The notes under the pieces: model-generated | The model's database searches: none | The model's input: only the letters and a program-made list of their open reading frames with translations | What the model was told of the DNA's origin: nothing | Part shown: positions 47,690 through 56,619 of the stretch, one piece after another | How positions within the stretch are numbered: position 1 is the stretch's first letter | Layout of the letters: each line of letters opens with the position of its first letter | Assembly (NCBI GenBank): GCA_013285445.1 | Contig: CP053448.1 | Location: 1,426,001-1,490,000 of the forward strand | Length of the DNA: 64,000 nt | Source: Pseudomonadota bacterium | GTDB lineage: Bacteria; Pseudomonadota; Gammaproteobacteria; Xanthomonadales; Wenzhouxiangellaceae | Reading direction: 5' to 3' | Position numbers and translations under genes: made by a program

Positions 47690-48854
47690 GGGCGGCCACC
47701 GTAGTGAATTTATTGAGGAGGGCTTTCCTTACCTTTACCGCCGTTGCGAGATGATCAGTTAAGGCAGCTTGCTTTGCCCTAACTTGTTCCAGTAAAGACA
47801 GAGCCTCTTGTTGATCTTCCAATGGCATCATTGGTATGAGCAACTTTTTGAATTCACCAATATTGAAGTGAGTCTGGGCTGTCCCTGCGATTCCTTTGCG
47901 CATCTGTTGCTTGGCGAGCCCGGAATTAACAAATGAAGAGAGATACTCGGGAAGCAATCCCTTGCTGGGCCTGGCGATGATAAGGTCGATTGCGTTAAAA
48001 CCAGCCTGTTCAGTTCCTATGACGCAGGCATCTCCTGGTCGTCCAGTTCTAACAACTACGACGTCACCTTCTTGCAGAATGGATTTTTTATTCTTCTTCT
48101 GCCCCTCTTCGGAAATATAAACCAACTCATCCAATACAAACCTTCCAGGCATTACATTTAAAGAACGCAACGCTGCGTGCCCGCCTTTGTCAACATAGTA
48201 GGAAGCTGGCTTGATCACGATGCCTACTGAAATCTTTTCGCAAACATCTATAGCTGGAGTCCAGGACAAGACTTCCTTGTGTTTCTCAAAAAACTTAGAA
48301 AGAGCAGCATCGGCTATGTCTACGATCCGCAATGCACTGTCCGCATAGCATTCCGTGGTTTCATCTGCCGCCCAAAGTATCTCGACAATGCGTTTTTGTT
48401 CATCGATCGGTGGCAGCTGGAATTCAAAGTCTTTCAAAGCCTTCCAACTGGTCCTTGGTGAAAGCGAACCGGCTGACGTACCAAGAGCATGATCAAAGAA
48501 GGCATCGCTCTGGCAGATAAACGGCAGAAGTTCCGGTAGCAGAGCCTTTCTGTCTTTCGTCTCAAAAGTCAGGATGTCTCCGGAACAAATGCCTTCAAAC
48601 TCCGCATAGGCAACCTTGCGTTGATAGGCTCGGCGCTTACCAAACAGCGTCTGACCCGGCACAAATTTGCGGCTGAACGAGGTGCCATCCGCAACGGAGT
48701 TCCAGCGCCTGATGTGCAAGTTCTCAGGATCAATGTGTTCCAGTCCAACAATTCTTTCTATGCTATTGGCCTCAGGCTCACGCTCCACAAGATTGGCGTG
48801 TTTCACTACCTCACCGAACTTCACCATCTTCCAGCCGGGTTTCAGTGCACTCAT
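47682..48854 (-). CDS. hsdS: Type I specificity subunit HsdS
   Basis: A 390-residue protein with two target-recognition domains (about 1-145 and 190-350), each followed by a conserved helix: LPPIDEQKRIVEIL and MMPLEDQQEALSLLEQV. It therefore should recognise a bipartite site. The N-terminal part (VKFGEVVKHANLVEREP) is unlike the C-terminal part, as usual. It overlaps the RloC-like gene by ATGA and hsdR by 8 nt. Confidence 0.93.
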   Translation of the reverse strand: MSALKPGWKMVKFGEVVKHANLVEREPEANSIERIVGLEHIDPENLHIRRWNSVADGTSFSRKFVPGQTLFGKRRAYQRKVAYAEFEGICSGDILTFETKDRKALLPELLPFICQSDAFFDHALGTSAGSLSPRTSWKALKDFEFQLPPIDEQKRIVEILWAADETTECYADSALRIVDIADAALSKFFEKHKEVLSWTPAIDVCEKISVGIVIKPASYYVDKGGHAALRSLNVMPGRFVLDELVYISEEGQKKNKKSILQEGDVVVVRTGRPGDACVIGTEQAGFNAIDLIIARPSKGLLPEYLSSFVNSGLAKQQMRKGIAGTAQTHFNIGEFKKLLIPMMPLEDQQEALSLLEQVRAKQAALTDHLATAVKVRKALLNKFTTVAAHV

Positions 48855-51178
48855 ATGTTGCCTCCGGCATGAATTACTTTCAGAGCTCTATCTACATAAG
48901 TCTTAAGCTCTCTGGCTTCTGGTTCGTCGGCCACCTCACCAGTTCCACCGTGATGAAAGCGTTGGCTATACGTATTGATATATCCAAGCTCTTCTACCAA
49001 TGGATGGCAAAGGGATAGAGGCGTCCCAATCTGTGCTTCACGGATCTTCCGAATCATGTCCCCTAGCCAATCATTCTCAGCCCAGGCTTTTGGGAATTTG
49101 AGTCGAAAGTACTCTTCTAGAATCACGCGAAGAGTGTCCGCAACTTGTTTGAGATGACCAAGATGGTCGGCAGGGTTTTCGGAGTAGTGGTGAAGAAGGT
49201 GATAATTCTTCAGATAGGCTTGACTCGGCAGAGGCGGTAAGGACCGCGCCTCTAATGTTGCTGGGTTGATAAGCGGATTTACGACAAAGGTCTTTGCCTG
49301 TGTGCCGGGCCGTCTTTCGACTGCACGCGCGAATTCAAGATCATGCGAGAGCACAAAACACTGTTTTGCAATACCAGTCAGATGATGAATTTGCTCAATA
49401 GTGCACTGTCTTCGGCTGCGATCTTGATTATGGTAAGGATCGTCAAAAACCACTATTGATCTACCGACATCGGGTGCCATTTCCACCTTTGCCAAGAAAA
49501 ACGCAAGAGCCAATGCGCTTCGGTCGCCGCCACTGAGCGTATTCGCGAGAGAAATTTGCGAGGGATCAGAAGCAGCCTCTGGCGTGGCAGCAATCCTTAC
49601 CCCGCTTAGTTCGATCGCAAGTTGACCCGACGGCCCACCTCTGAAGGTCACCCCATCGTTGACAATTCGAAAATCCGCTCCGAATAGAGTCAACAAATCA
49701 TTGATTCGAGAACCATAACGTTCAAACAGTTGGTTTGATTGCTCGCGAAGCGCTTCATTAGCTCGTTGCTTCTCCTGTTGCGCTAAATTTTTCTGGTTAG
49801 TAGCGGTACCGTATGCAGCGTAAGCGTTTATGGTCTCTTGCTCATGTCTTTTCTTGGCCGCATTCAAACTGGAAAGTCGCTGCTGCAATGGCACGAGATC
49901 AATCACCCCAGCGTTTGCCTGGCGATCTCGCAATTCCGTATTTATTGCTTCAAGCGCTTGATTGTACGCACCCAATTCCGCAGCCTTCTCACTCCAGGTA
50001 GTTATTGCTGCAGACTCTTCACCGGTGAGGGAAATAGCACTAGCCGGGTTGGCTCTCTTTCGATCTAACGCAGAACCTACCGCCTGATAGGCTTCTTGAA
50101 GCAAAGCCAATACACTTGCGATATCGCCAATTTCCGGGAGCGTGAATTCGTAACCTGCAGCATCCCTCCACCAATCTCTCTCCGTTCCGTGAGAGGCTAG
50201 AACCTGTCGAAGCTGATTTTGCGCGGTTTCCCCGAAAGTAGCTCTCACAGTACTTCTCGTGGATTCACGAAGGCGTTCTTGTTCTTGAAGCTCACCAGAG
50301 AAGAAAGATCGATATGCCTCAAGAATTTCGAGACCCTGCATCTCCTGCCCACAGTGAGGACAAGCCGTGCTGGTTTGTGAATCGAAACCTTGTTTAACCC
50401 AGCCTATAGGAAGCCCTTGTGAGGTTGCTGCGAGGTGATCCCTAATTTTGGCTTCAGCAGCTAAGGCAGCGGCATCCAGTGTAGCGTTCAAGACACTTTC
50501 CAATATCTCTGGCACTTCGGCTATTGGAACTGCACCCAACAGGCTACGCGCTTGTATGGCTTCAGCCTTCGCTTTTGTCTGCTCGGCGGATTTGAGCCCA
50601 CTGGCCGCCTCAGTGATTTTATTATCTACATCCTCAACAGCGTCTAGGTTTCTGAAAGAGTCTGCTGTGTATCCTGTGGGAATCAATCGGGTAAGGTTTG
50701 TCTGTGCTGTATTCAATGCAGAGGTAGCACTGCTTAGTTGTTGTTCTGCGTCATCAACAGCCTGTTTCAAGGTGATAGCCTGATCACCGATTACAAGGCC
50801 ATACAGATTTCGTCGCTGATCAAGACTGATGTGATGTCCAATGAATACATTCTCCGCCACAAACCGGTCATCGTAGACATGAATTGGCGGACAATTCTCG
50901 CGCTCATGCCATTGAGCGTTTTGAAAACGGGTTGTCTGCCCCTGTTCCAATAAAACGACAATCTCTTGCTGCGTATTGGAGCCAAGTTGCTTTCGACCGA
51001 TTACGTAAGCAGAATTGCCAGTATCAAGAGAGCGGAACACATCGCACAGGGTACTCTTCCCGCATGAATTGCTCGCGTAAATGATGTTCAGTTCAGAAAA
51101 GTCACCTTCCGAACCCGGTGTTGAATTCAATGCGGAGAAACGACCAACTCCCTTTAGTACATTTATGCGCTTAATCAT
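48851..51178 (-). CDS. RloC/PrrC-like AAA_13 ATPase, possible anticodon nuclease
   Basis: A 775-residue ABC-type ATPase: Walker A ASNSCGKST (35-43), signature LSGGDRSALALAF (548-560), Walker B IVVFDDPYHNQD (575-586). Between them are coiled coils and a CPHC pair (273-276) that could form a zinc hook. The C-terminal domain has Arg684-x3-Glu688 (RVILE) and His742-His743, compatible with the R-x3-E...H triad of PrrC/RloC anticodon nucleases. Such proteins are kept silent by a type I restriction enzyme and cut tRNA when a phage inactivates it. It lies inside the hsd operon, overlapping hsdM by 8 nt and hsdS by 4 nt. The nuclease claim is inference. Confidence 0.75.
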   Translation of the reverse strand: MIKRINVLKGVGRFSALNSTPGSEGDFSELNIIYASNSCGKSTLCDVFRSLDTGNSAYVIGRKQLGSNTQQEIVVLLEQGQTTRFQNAQWHERENCPPIHVYDDRFVAENVFIGHHISLDQRRNLYGLVIGDQAITLKQAVDDAEQQLSSATSALNTAQTNLTRLIPTGYTADSFRNLDAVEDVDNKITEAASGLKSAEQTKAKAEAIQARSLLGAVPIAEVPEILESVLNATLDAAALAAEAKIRDHLAATSQGLPIGWVKQGFDSQTSTACPHCGQEMQGLEILEAYRSFFSGELQEQERLRESTRSTVRATFGETAQNQLRQVLASHGTERDWWRDAAGYEFTLPEIGDIASVLALLQEAYQAVGSALDRKRANPASAISLTGEESAAITTWSEKAAELGAYNQALEAINTELRDRQANAGVIDLVPLQQRLSSLNAAKKRHEQETINAYAAYGTATNQKNLAQQEKQRANEALREQSNQLFERYGSRINDLLTLFGADFRIVNDGVTFRGGPSGQLAIELSGVRIAATPEAASDPSQISLANTLSGGDRSALALAFFLAKVEMAPDVGRSIVVFDDPYHNQDRSRRQCTIEQIHHLTGIAKQCFVLSHDLEFARAVERRPGTQAKTFVVNPLINPATLEARSLPPLPSQAYLKNYHLLHHYSENPADHLGHLKQVADTLRVILEEYFRLKFPKAWAENDWLGDMIRKIREAQIGTPLSLCHPLVEELGYINTYSQRFHHGGTGEVADEPEARELKTYVDRALKVIHAGGNI

Positions 51179-52673
51179 TTTCCGCTTTCTCTAGAGTTGA
51201 AAACAATTCGTCCATTGACGCTCGCAATGCCATCGAGCTTTGTTGCCAGTTCGCAATGGTTTGTTTGAGGCTGACTTCTTCGGCCGCTTGTTTGCCATTG
51301 CCGTTTCCGTTTCCGTTTTCAGACCGGACATAAAGTGGGATACTGAGGTTGCTGTTTTTCTCCCGGATCTCGTCATTGCCGACCACCCGGGCAAAGCCAT
51401 CCTCGTCACCGAAAGCCTGGTAGGCGGCGACAATGCGCTGGATGTGATCGTCGGTGAGGAAGCTCTGTGCCCGCTCGCGGGTCACCTCGTTCACCGCGTT
51501 GATGAAGAGCACCTTGTTCCTGCGCTCCTTTGGCTTGTTCATGCGGCAGATGACGACGCAGGCTTCCATGGGCGAGTTGTAAAAGAGATTGGGACCGAGG
51601 CCCAGCACACATTCCACCACGTCGTGTGCGACCAGCTTCTCGCGCATGGCCAGTTCTTCATTGCGGAAGAGGACACCATGCGGAAACAGGATGGCGCAAC
51701 GGCCGCTCTTGGCCTTCATGCTCTTGATGATGTGCTGCCAGAAGGCATAGTCGGCGCGGCCCTGGGGCGGGGTGCCGTAGAGGTTCCGGCCCCATGGATC
51801 GGCGGACCAGGCATCGCGGTCCCACTGTTTGATGGAGTACGGCGGATTGGCCAGCACCACATCGAACTGCATGAGCCGGTCGCCTTCGACAAAGGCTGGA
51901 TTGGCCAGGGTATCGCCCCGGACGATGCGGAAGTCCTCGATGCCGTGCAGGAACAGGTTCATCCGGCCGATGGCCGAGGTGAGCAGGTTGCGCTCCTGGC
52001 CGAACAGCCGCAGGTTCCGCCACTCCTTGTTCTGCCGCTTCAGATGGGCGACGGCGGAGAGCAACATGCCCGCTGACCCGCAGGTGGGGTCATAGATCGA
52101 CTCGCCCGGTTTGGGTTCGAGCATCTCGGTCATCAGGTGGACCACTGTGCGGTTGGTATAGAACTCCGCAGCGGTATGGCCGGAATCGTCGGCGAACTTC
52201 TTGATCAGAAACTCGTAGCCCACGCCCAGCTCATCCTCCGGGCAGTTGGAGAGTGAAAGCGTCTGCGAGCTGAAATGCTCGATCAACTCGCGCAGCATGC
52301 GGTCCGGCAGGCGGTCCTTGTTGGTCCACTGGGCATCGCCGAAAACCCCGTACAGGGTGTCTGGGTTCGCCGTCTCAATGGCCCGCAGGGCATCCTGAAT
52401 GGCCTTGCCCACGTTCTTGACCTTGGTTCGGGTGGCCTTCCAGTGAGCGTCTTCCGGGATCTGGAAGCGGTGCTGTTCGGGAAGCGCGGCGTATTCCTGA
52501 TCGCCGCCAGACTCCTCCAACGCATCGGCCAGTTCCTCGTCATAGACGTCGCACAGGCGCTTGTAGAACAGCAGCGGGAAGATGAACTGCTTGTAGTCCC
52601 CGGCATCAATGTAGCCGCGCAGCAAGGTGGCCGCGCCCCAGAGGTAGGATTCGAGTTGAGATTGGGAAATCAT
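51171..52673 (-). CDS. hsdM: Type I methyltransferase HsdM, second copy
   Basis: A 500-residue N6-adenine methyltransferase. ATG 52673 overlaps the zinc-ribbon stop (ATGA). It has the HsdM_N helical domain (LESYLWGAATLLRGYIDAGDYKQFIFPLLFYKRL), SAM motif DPTCGSAGML and catalytic NPPY in ANPPYSIKQW. The C-terminus has a Gly-Asn run (GNGNGNG) before a helix that would contact HsdS. It is a clear paralogue of the other HsdM in the operon, yet motif I reads CGSAG instead of CGTGG. Confidence 0.93.
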   Translation of the reverse strand: MISQSQLESYLWGAATLLRGYIDAGDYKQFIFPLLFYKRLCDVYDEELADALEESGGDQEYAALPEQHRFQIPEDAHWKATRTKVKNVGKAIQDALRAIETANPDTLYGVFGDAQWTNKDRLPDRMLRELIEHFSSQTLSLSNCPEDELGVGYEFLIKKFADDSGHTAAEFYTNRTVVHLMTEMLEPKPGESIYDPTCGSAGMLLSAVAHLKRQNKEWRNLRLFGQERNLLTSAIGRMNLFLHGIEDFRIVRGDTLANPAFVEGDRLMQFDVVLANPPYSIKQWDRDAWSADPWGRNLYGTPPQGRADYAFWQHIIKSMKAKSGRCAILFPHGVLFRNEELAMREKLVAHDVVECVLGLGPNLFYNSPMEACVVICRMNKPKERRNKVLFINAVNEVTRERAQSFLTDDHIQRIVAAYQAFGDEDGFARVVGNDEIREKNSNLSIPLYVRSENGNGNGNGKQAAEEVSLKQTIANWQQSSMALRASMDELFSTLEKAEND

Positions 52674-52903
52674 TGCACCTGCCTCCGGAAAATCTTGAGC
52701 CCGCAGTGGGTGCATTCCCACGCTGGATCGTCATCGCTGACACAGCAGCCGCCAAGCGTGATCCGGCCTTCATTCATTTTTCGTTCTAGCTCCTCATCGA
52801 AAGCGGGCATGCCATAGAGGATGCTGGCCAGAGGGGCCTGCCCACATTCGGGACATTTCCGTGGTTTCTGCGCACGTTCGACTCTGGTTGATGTGTTACT
52901 CAT
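52670..52903 (-). CDS. Small zinc-ribbon protein between two hsdM genes
   Basis: A 77-residue protein with two CxxC knuckles (CPECG near the N-terminus, CTHCG near the C-terminus) plus an adjacent Cys pair (GGCCVSDDDP). This suits one or two bound zinc ions. It overlaps both flanking hsdM genes by 4 nt, so its dose is locked to theirs. I do not know a named family; it could be a structural partner of the methyltransferase or a small regulator. Confidence 0.75.
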   Translation of the reverse strand: MSNTSTRVERAQKPRKCPECGQAPLASILYGMPAFDEELERKMNEGRITLGGCCVSDDDPAWECTHCGLKIFRRQVQ

Positions 52904-54420
52904 GCCATCAACCCTTCTTTTTCGAGCAAGGCCTTCAACCGATCCTCGGCTGCATATGCCGCCTGCAGCGATTCCTTGAGATTGGCGATGGCCTGATCGA
53001 TGGTTATGGATTCTTCCTCGATCACCGGCTCCACGTAGCGGGGGATGTTCAGGTTGAAATCGTTCTCGCGGATCTCGTCGAGCGTGACCACCCGGCAGAT
53101 CCCTTCCACATCCTGATAGCCCTCGTACCAGCGATGGATGTTGTCCACGTGTTCCGGCAGCAGCTCGTTCTGGGCGCGGCCGGTCTTGAACTCCTTCGAT
53201 GCGTCGATGAAAAGCACCTTCTGGCGGTGGGCCTTGGGCTTGCTGTCACGGAAAACCAGGACGCAGGGCGCGAGACCGGTGCCGTAGAAAATGTTCTGGC
53301 CGAGACCGATCACCGCTTCGAGCATGTCCATCTCCAGCAGCTTGCGCCGGATCTCTCCCTCCTTGGACATGCGGAACAACACACCATGGGGAAGCACCAC
53401 GGCCATGCGACCGGTCTTGCGGGCCATGGACTTGATCATGTGCTGGACCCAGGCGAAGTCGCCGGACTTGGCTGGCGGCAGCCCGGCAAAGTTGCGGCCG
53501 TAGGGGTCGTTGATCCAGACGTCGTCCCCCCACTTTTCCAGGGAGAAGGGAGGATTGGCGATGACGCAGTCAAAGGTGGCGAGGCTGTCGCCTGAATAAA
53601 AGGCGGGCAAGCGCAGGGTGTCGCCACGTTCGATATGGAAATCTTCCGCGCCGTGGAGAAAGAGGTTCATCCGGGCGATGGAGGATGTGGTCAGGTTTTT
53701 TTCCTGGCCGTAGAGCTTGCCCAGCATGAGGTTCTCGTCGCCGCCATGCTCTTTGACATGGTGCAGCGCCTCGAGGAGCATGCCGCCGGTCCCGCAGGCC
53801 GGGTCATAGATGGTTTCCCCGGCCTTGGGCGCAAGGATGCGAACCATCAGCGCGACCACAGAACGCGGGGTATAGAATTCACCGGCCTTCTTGTTGGTCA
53901 GGTCGGCAAATTTCTTGATCAGGTATTCATAGGCCTGGCCGAGAATGTCCGCCTTGCAGTGCTCATTGTCCAGGTTAAGCGACGAGAAGTGTTCGATCAG
54001 GTCCTTGAGCAGCGCGTCCGAAAGGCGGTCCTTATTGGTCCACTGAGCGTCGCCGAAGATACCGTGCAGGGTGTCCGGGTTAGCCTGCTCGATGCAGCGC
54101 ATGGCCTTCTGGAGCGCATGGCCGATATTGGCGCTCTTAGCCCGGACATCTTTCCAGTGGCAGCCTTCCGGAACCTGGAACCGGTGGTTCTCGGGGAACT
54201 GGGCAAATTCCACGTCGCCGTCGGACTCTTCCAGGGCCACGGCATACTCCTCGTCATAGACGTCGGAGAGCCGCTTGAAGAACAGCAGCGGGAAGATGTA
54301 GGTCTTGAAATCGGCCGCGTCGACAGGACCACGCAGGATATTGGCCGCCTCCCAGAGATGTCCGGAGAGGGTCCCGATATCCAGATCGACTGAATTGTTA
54401 TTTCCGTTCTTCCTGCTCAT
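52900..54420 (-). CDS. hsdM: Type I methyltransferase HsdM, first copy
   Basis: A 506-residue HsdM: N-terminal helical domain (GHLWEAANILRGPVDAADFKTYIFPLLFFKRL), SAM motif DPACGTGGML, catalytic NPPF in IANPPFSLEKW, and a C-terminal coiled helix (IANLKESLQAAYAAEDRLKALL). It overlaps the HTH gene upstream and the zinc-ribbon gene downstream by 4 nt each. Its sequence follows the second HsdM along its whole length, with many differences in the recognition-related C-terminal third. Confidence 0.95.
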   Translation of the reverse strand: MSRKNGNNNSVDLDIGTLSGHLWEAANILRGPVDAADFKTYIFPLLFFKRLSDVYDEEYAVALEESDGDVEFAQFPENHRFQVPEGCHWKDVRAKSANIGHALQKAMRCIEQANPDTLHGIFGDAQWTNKDRLSDALLKDLIEHFSSLNLDNEHCKADILGQAYEYLIKKFADLTNKKAGEFYTPRSVVALMVRILAPKAGETIYDPACGTGGMLLEALHHVKEHGGDENLMLGKLYGQEKNLTTSSIARMNLFLHGAEDFHIERGDTLRLPAFYSGDSLATFDCVIANPPFSLEKWGDDVWINDPYGRNFAGLPPAKSGDFAWVQHMIKSMARKTGRMAVVLPHGVLFRMSKEGEIRRKLLEMDMLEAVIGLGQNIFYGTGLAPCVLVFRDSKPKAHRQKVLFIDASKEFKTGRAQNELLPEHVDNIHRWYEGYQDVEGICRVVTLDEIRENDFNLNIPRYVEPVIEEESITIDQAIANLKESLQAAYAAEDRLKALLEKEGLMA

Positions 54421-54626
54421 TCAGCTTGATCCTGTTTGCTCTTGTCCGCCGCGCCGCCAGCCTTCACCCACTCGTCAACCTCGTCTTTCTTGAACTTCCA
54501 AAGACGGCCCATGCGATGGGCGGGCATCGCATGCTTGTCGATCCAGCGGTAAACGGTGTCACTGCTGACACCGAGGTACTTGCCTATCTCGTCTACTGAT
54601 AACCAGCGGTCTTCCATCTCGGCCAT
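54417..54626 (-). CDS. Excisionase-like HTH protein leading the hsd operon
   Basis: A 69-residue HTH_17/MerR-like protein: WLSVDEIGKYLGVSSDTVYRWIDKHAMPAHRMGRLWKFKKDEVDEWVKAGG. Such small proteins are common as the first gene of type I restriction operons. It could autoregulate the promoter about 95 nt upstream. GAGGAG lies upstream of the ATG at 54626 and the stop overlaps hsdM by 4 nt. Confidence 0.85.
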   Translation of the reverse strand: MAEMEDRWLSVDEIGKYLGVSSDTVYRWIDKHAMPAHRMGRLWKFKKDEVDEWVKAGGAADKSKQDQAE

Positions 54627-54720
54627 TTCTCAAGCTCCTCGTGGGCGATTGGTTTTCTTGCCACGCCAGAGGCGGTAACGGGGATGCTGGGCGCAGCTTC
54701 CCCAACTTAAAACATCCTCT

Positions 54721-54749
54721 AATATATTTAGGCAGGGGCCGATTGTCAA
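54721..54749 (-). promoter_or_regulatory. Near-consensus sigma-70 promoter of the defence operon
   Basis: On the minus strand TTGACA (54749-54744), a 17-nt spacer and TATATT (54726-54721) match the sigma-70 consensus at 6/6 and 5/6. The predicted start is near 54714, giving an 88-nt leader before the HTH gene. It is the only strong promoter I noticed for the leftward series. The hairpin-like AT run over the -10 could be an operator. Confidence 0.8.
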
Positions 54750-54783
54750 ACGCTTTCGTCCGGATAAGGCCGCAAACGTCGGC

Positions 54784-55308
54784 TCACGGACGTAACCACT
54801 GGCCGCTGGCGACTCTTTCCGTGTATGGAGGGTATGACATCCAGTAGGTCCAGGCTGGAATCGGGGTGCGCCCGCACAGCACCGCCACCATCACCCGCTG
54901 GTACATGCTATGTCCGCCGGGCCGGAAGCCTTCCAGCCGGTCGATGGGCGGCAGGTCGCGTTGTGGGTCGGTGAAGGTCACCAGTTCCCCATGGATCAGA
55001 TCCCAGTCACCGGTCGGGCGACCGAAGCGCGGTGTGCCAATCTCCTGCTGCCTGCGGGCGTCGGTCAGTGGATCGGAGGTGCCTCGGGCCAGGATCAGAC
55101 CCTCCGGCACTTCGAGGGCCGGGAAACCGGCGTGGAGGTGGTAGAGCCTGCCCCAGACCACGGCCGGTTCGATGTTGCGGGCCTGGGCGCAGAAGCGTTG
55201 ATGGTTCCAGTAGCCCCGTTTCAGGGTGCCGTAGACGAAGAGCCGGAGGATGGTCTCGGGAGTGTCTTCCGGGTTTGTGTTCAGGTTCGCGGTGTCTCCA
55301 ATGTTCAT
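54784..55308 (-). CDS. Gamma-glutamylcyclotransferase-like (AIG2/GGCT) protein
   Basis: A 174-residue protein. ATG 55308 overlaps the amidotransferase stop (ATGA). The GGCT fold signature RLFVYGTLKRGYWNH is near residue 22, followed by LYHLHAGFPALE and the catalytic-region Glu in IDRLEGFRPGG. These enzymes release 5-oxoproline from gamma-glutamyl amines. Together with an amidoligase and a class II amidotransferase it forms a set proposed to make and recycle gamma-glutamyl-type amides. The longer open frame (to 56100) is a shadow. Confidence 0.85.
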   Translation of the reverse strand: MNIGDTANLNTNPEDTPETILRLFVYGTLKRGYWNHQRFCAQARNIEPAVVWGRLYHLHAGFPALEVPEGLILARGTSDPLTDARRQQEIGTPRFGRPTGDWDLIHGELVTFTDPQRDLPPIDRLEGFRPGGHSMYQRVMVAVLCGRTPIPAWTYWMSYPPYTERVASGQWLRP

Positions 55309-56102
55309 GCATTCACTCCTTCGGGCAGTGTCCCTTTGCGCTCCTGGGGTATGAAGCGGAATTCGCTGTTTTCGATGGCCCGCACATCCTCGTGGCGGAT
55401 GGTGAGCATGGTCATGGGCGGCACCTCCAGCTCGCGCCAGCCCTTCTCGTTGTCCACGGCGAAGTCGATGAAGGTGTCGTCCGAGGCGTAGAGCACCACT
55501 CGGTGCTGGCGGTGGATGCGCAGGCAAAGCGGCTTGTTGCCCTTGAGCACGGTGATGGTGCCGGGGTCGAGCCGCGAGGCCAGCACGGCGCTCATCTGGC
55601 CGCGACAAAGGGCAAGCGCCTTCTTCAGGCCGTCCTGGTCGATGGGGCCTTCGGGCGCGAAGCGGTCGGCCAGGCGGAAGATCAGCTCGCTGTCCACCTC
55701 GGCGTAGCGCGGCAGCCCGAGGCGGCGGAACAGATAATCGGCGTTGTAGATGGTGCCGTTGTGGGTGCCGATGACGATTCCGGCCCGGATGGGATGGTTG
55801 TTGCGGTTGTTGAACTCGTTGCCCCGGGTGCGCCAGCGGGTATGCCCCATGAGGATGGTGGTCTCGTTGTCGACCTGCCCGAGCAGTTCCTGGAACGTCT
55901 TCTCGTAGACCAGCTCGTGCGCCCGCATCGGCCGCTTGAAGATGCGGTGACTGCCGTCGGTCTTGAGCCAGGCCAGACCGGAGGCGTGCGGGCCGCGCTC
56001 CTCGCTGTGCAGCAGCATGCGGACGAAGACCTCGCGCAGGTAATCCCGCTCGTCGGGCCGTCTGCGCTTGCGGCCGAAGATGATGCCTACTTGTCCGCAC
56101 AT
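55305..56102 (-). CDS. Class II glutamine amidotransferase-like (Ntn) protein
   Basis: A 265-residue Ntn hydrolase. The start at 56102 places Cys directly after Met (MCGQVGIIFG), the nucleophile once Met is removed. Other family features are ILMGHTRWRTRGNEFNNRNNHP and THNGTIYNADYLF, and DSELIFRLADRF. It would supply ammonia from glutamine or remodel a gamma-glutamyl bond for the neighbouring amidoligase. It overlaps the 173-residue gene by 16 nt and the cyclotransferase gene by 4 nt. Confidence 0.88.
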   Translation of the reverse strand: MCGQVGIIFGRKRRRPDERDYLREVFVRMLLHSEERGPHASGLAWLKTDGSHRIFKRPMRAHELVYEKTFQELLGQVDNETTILMGHTRWRTRGNEFNNRNNHPIRAGIVIGTHNGTIYNADYLFRRLGLPRYAEVDSELIFRLADRFAPEGPIDQDGLKKALALCRGQMSAVLASRLDPGTITVLKGNKPLCLRIHRQHRVVLYASDDTFIDFAVDNEKGWRELEVPPMTMLTIRHEDVRAIENSEFRFIPQERKGTLPEGVNA

Positions 56103-56608
56103 GGTGCCGGGTCCTCCTTGCCGCCGAAGTTCTTGCCGAGCGGTCTCGTCCCTTCGAGAACGAAGGCTGCGTATTCCCGCCGGTGGTCCGCCAGCCACTC
56201 GGCCACCTCCGGGTAACCCATCTCGGCGGTCAGCCGGGTCACCTCCGGGTGGTCGAGCATGTTGGTGCGCCCGGAGAGCCGCACCGTCTCCAGAGCTTCG
56301 AGGAAGCGTTCCGGCCAGGGATCGCTGGCCTTGTCGTCGGGCAGAAACTCGATCAGGCCGTGCCGGGCCAGGCGGGTGAGAAACTCAGCGGCCGCAGCGG
56401 CGGCGGCCTCCGGCAACGGCTGGGTCGGCCCGCCTTCGATGCCGGAGAGCACCTCGGTCATGTAGTCCCGGGGCGCTCGGCTGGCGGTAAACGGTGTCTG
56501 GCCGCGCATCAACTCGACAACTTCGAGGCAGTCGGCGGCCTGCAGGGTTTCCCCGCTGCCGGGGATTGGCTCGCCGTCCAGCGTGGTGGAGCGGATCAGA
56601 ATCTTCAT
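56087..56608 (-). CDS. Uncharacterised protein of amidoligase cluster (173 aa)
   Basis: I do not recognise a named domain. The N-terminus MKILIRSTTLDGEPIPGSGETLQAADCLEVVELMRGQTPF is followed by an all-helical part with EFLTRLARHGLIEFLPDD. AAGGAGG stands 7 nt before the start. It lies between the amidoligase remnant and the amidotransferase, so it may be a substrate or accessory protein for that pathway. No membrane segment is seen. Confidence 0.6.
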   Translation of the reverse strand: MKILIRSTTLDGEPIPGSGETLQAADCLEVVELMRGQTPFTASRAPRDYMTEVLSGIEGGPTQPLPEAAAAAAAEFLTRLARHGLIEFLPDDKASDPWPERFLEALETVRLSGRTNMLDHPEVTRLTAEMGYPEVAEWLADHRREYAAFVLEGTRPLGKNFGGKEDPAPCADK

Positions 56609-56619
56609 TGGGCACCTCC

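Noticed and set aside
54784..56100. 438-codon minus frame suggesting a fusion protein
   Set aside because: Only the part after 55308 has GGCT homology; the rest is out of frame with the amidotransferase gene.
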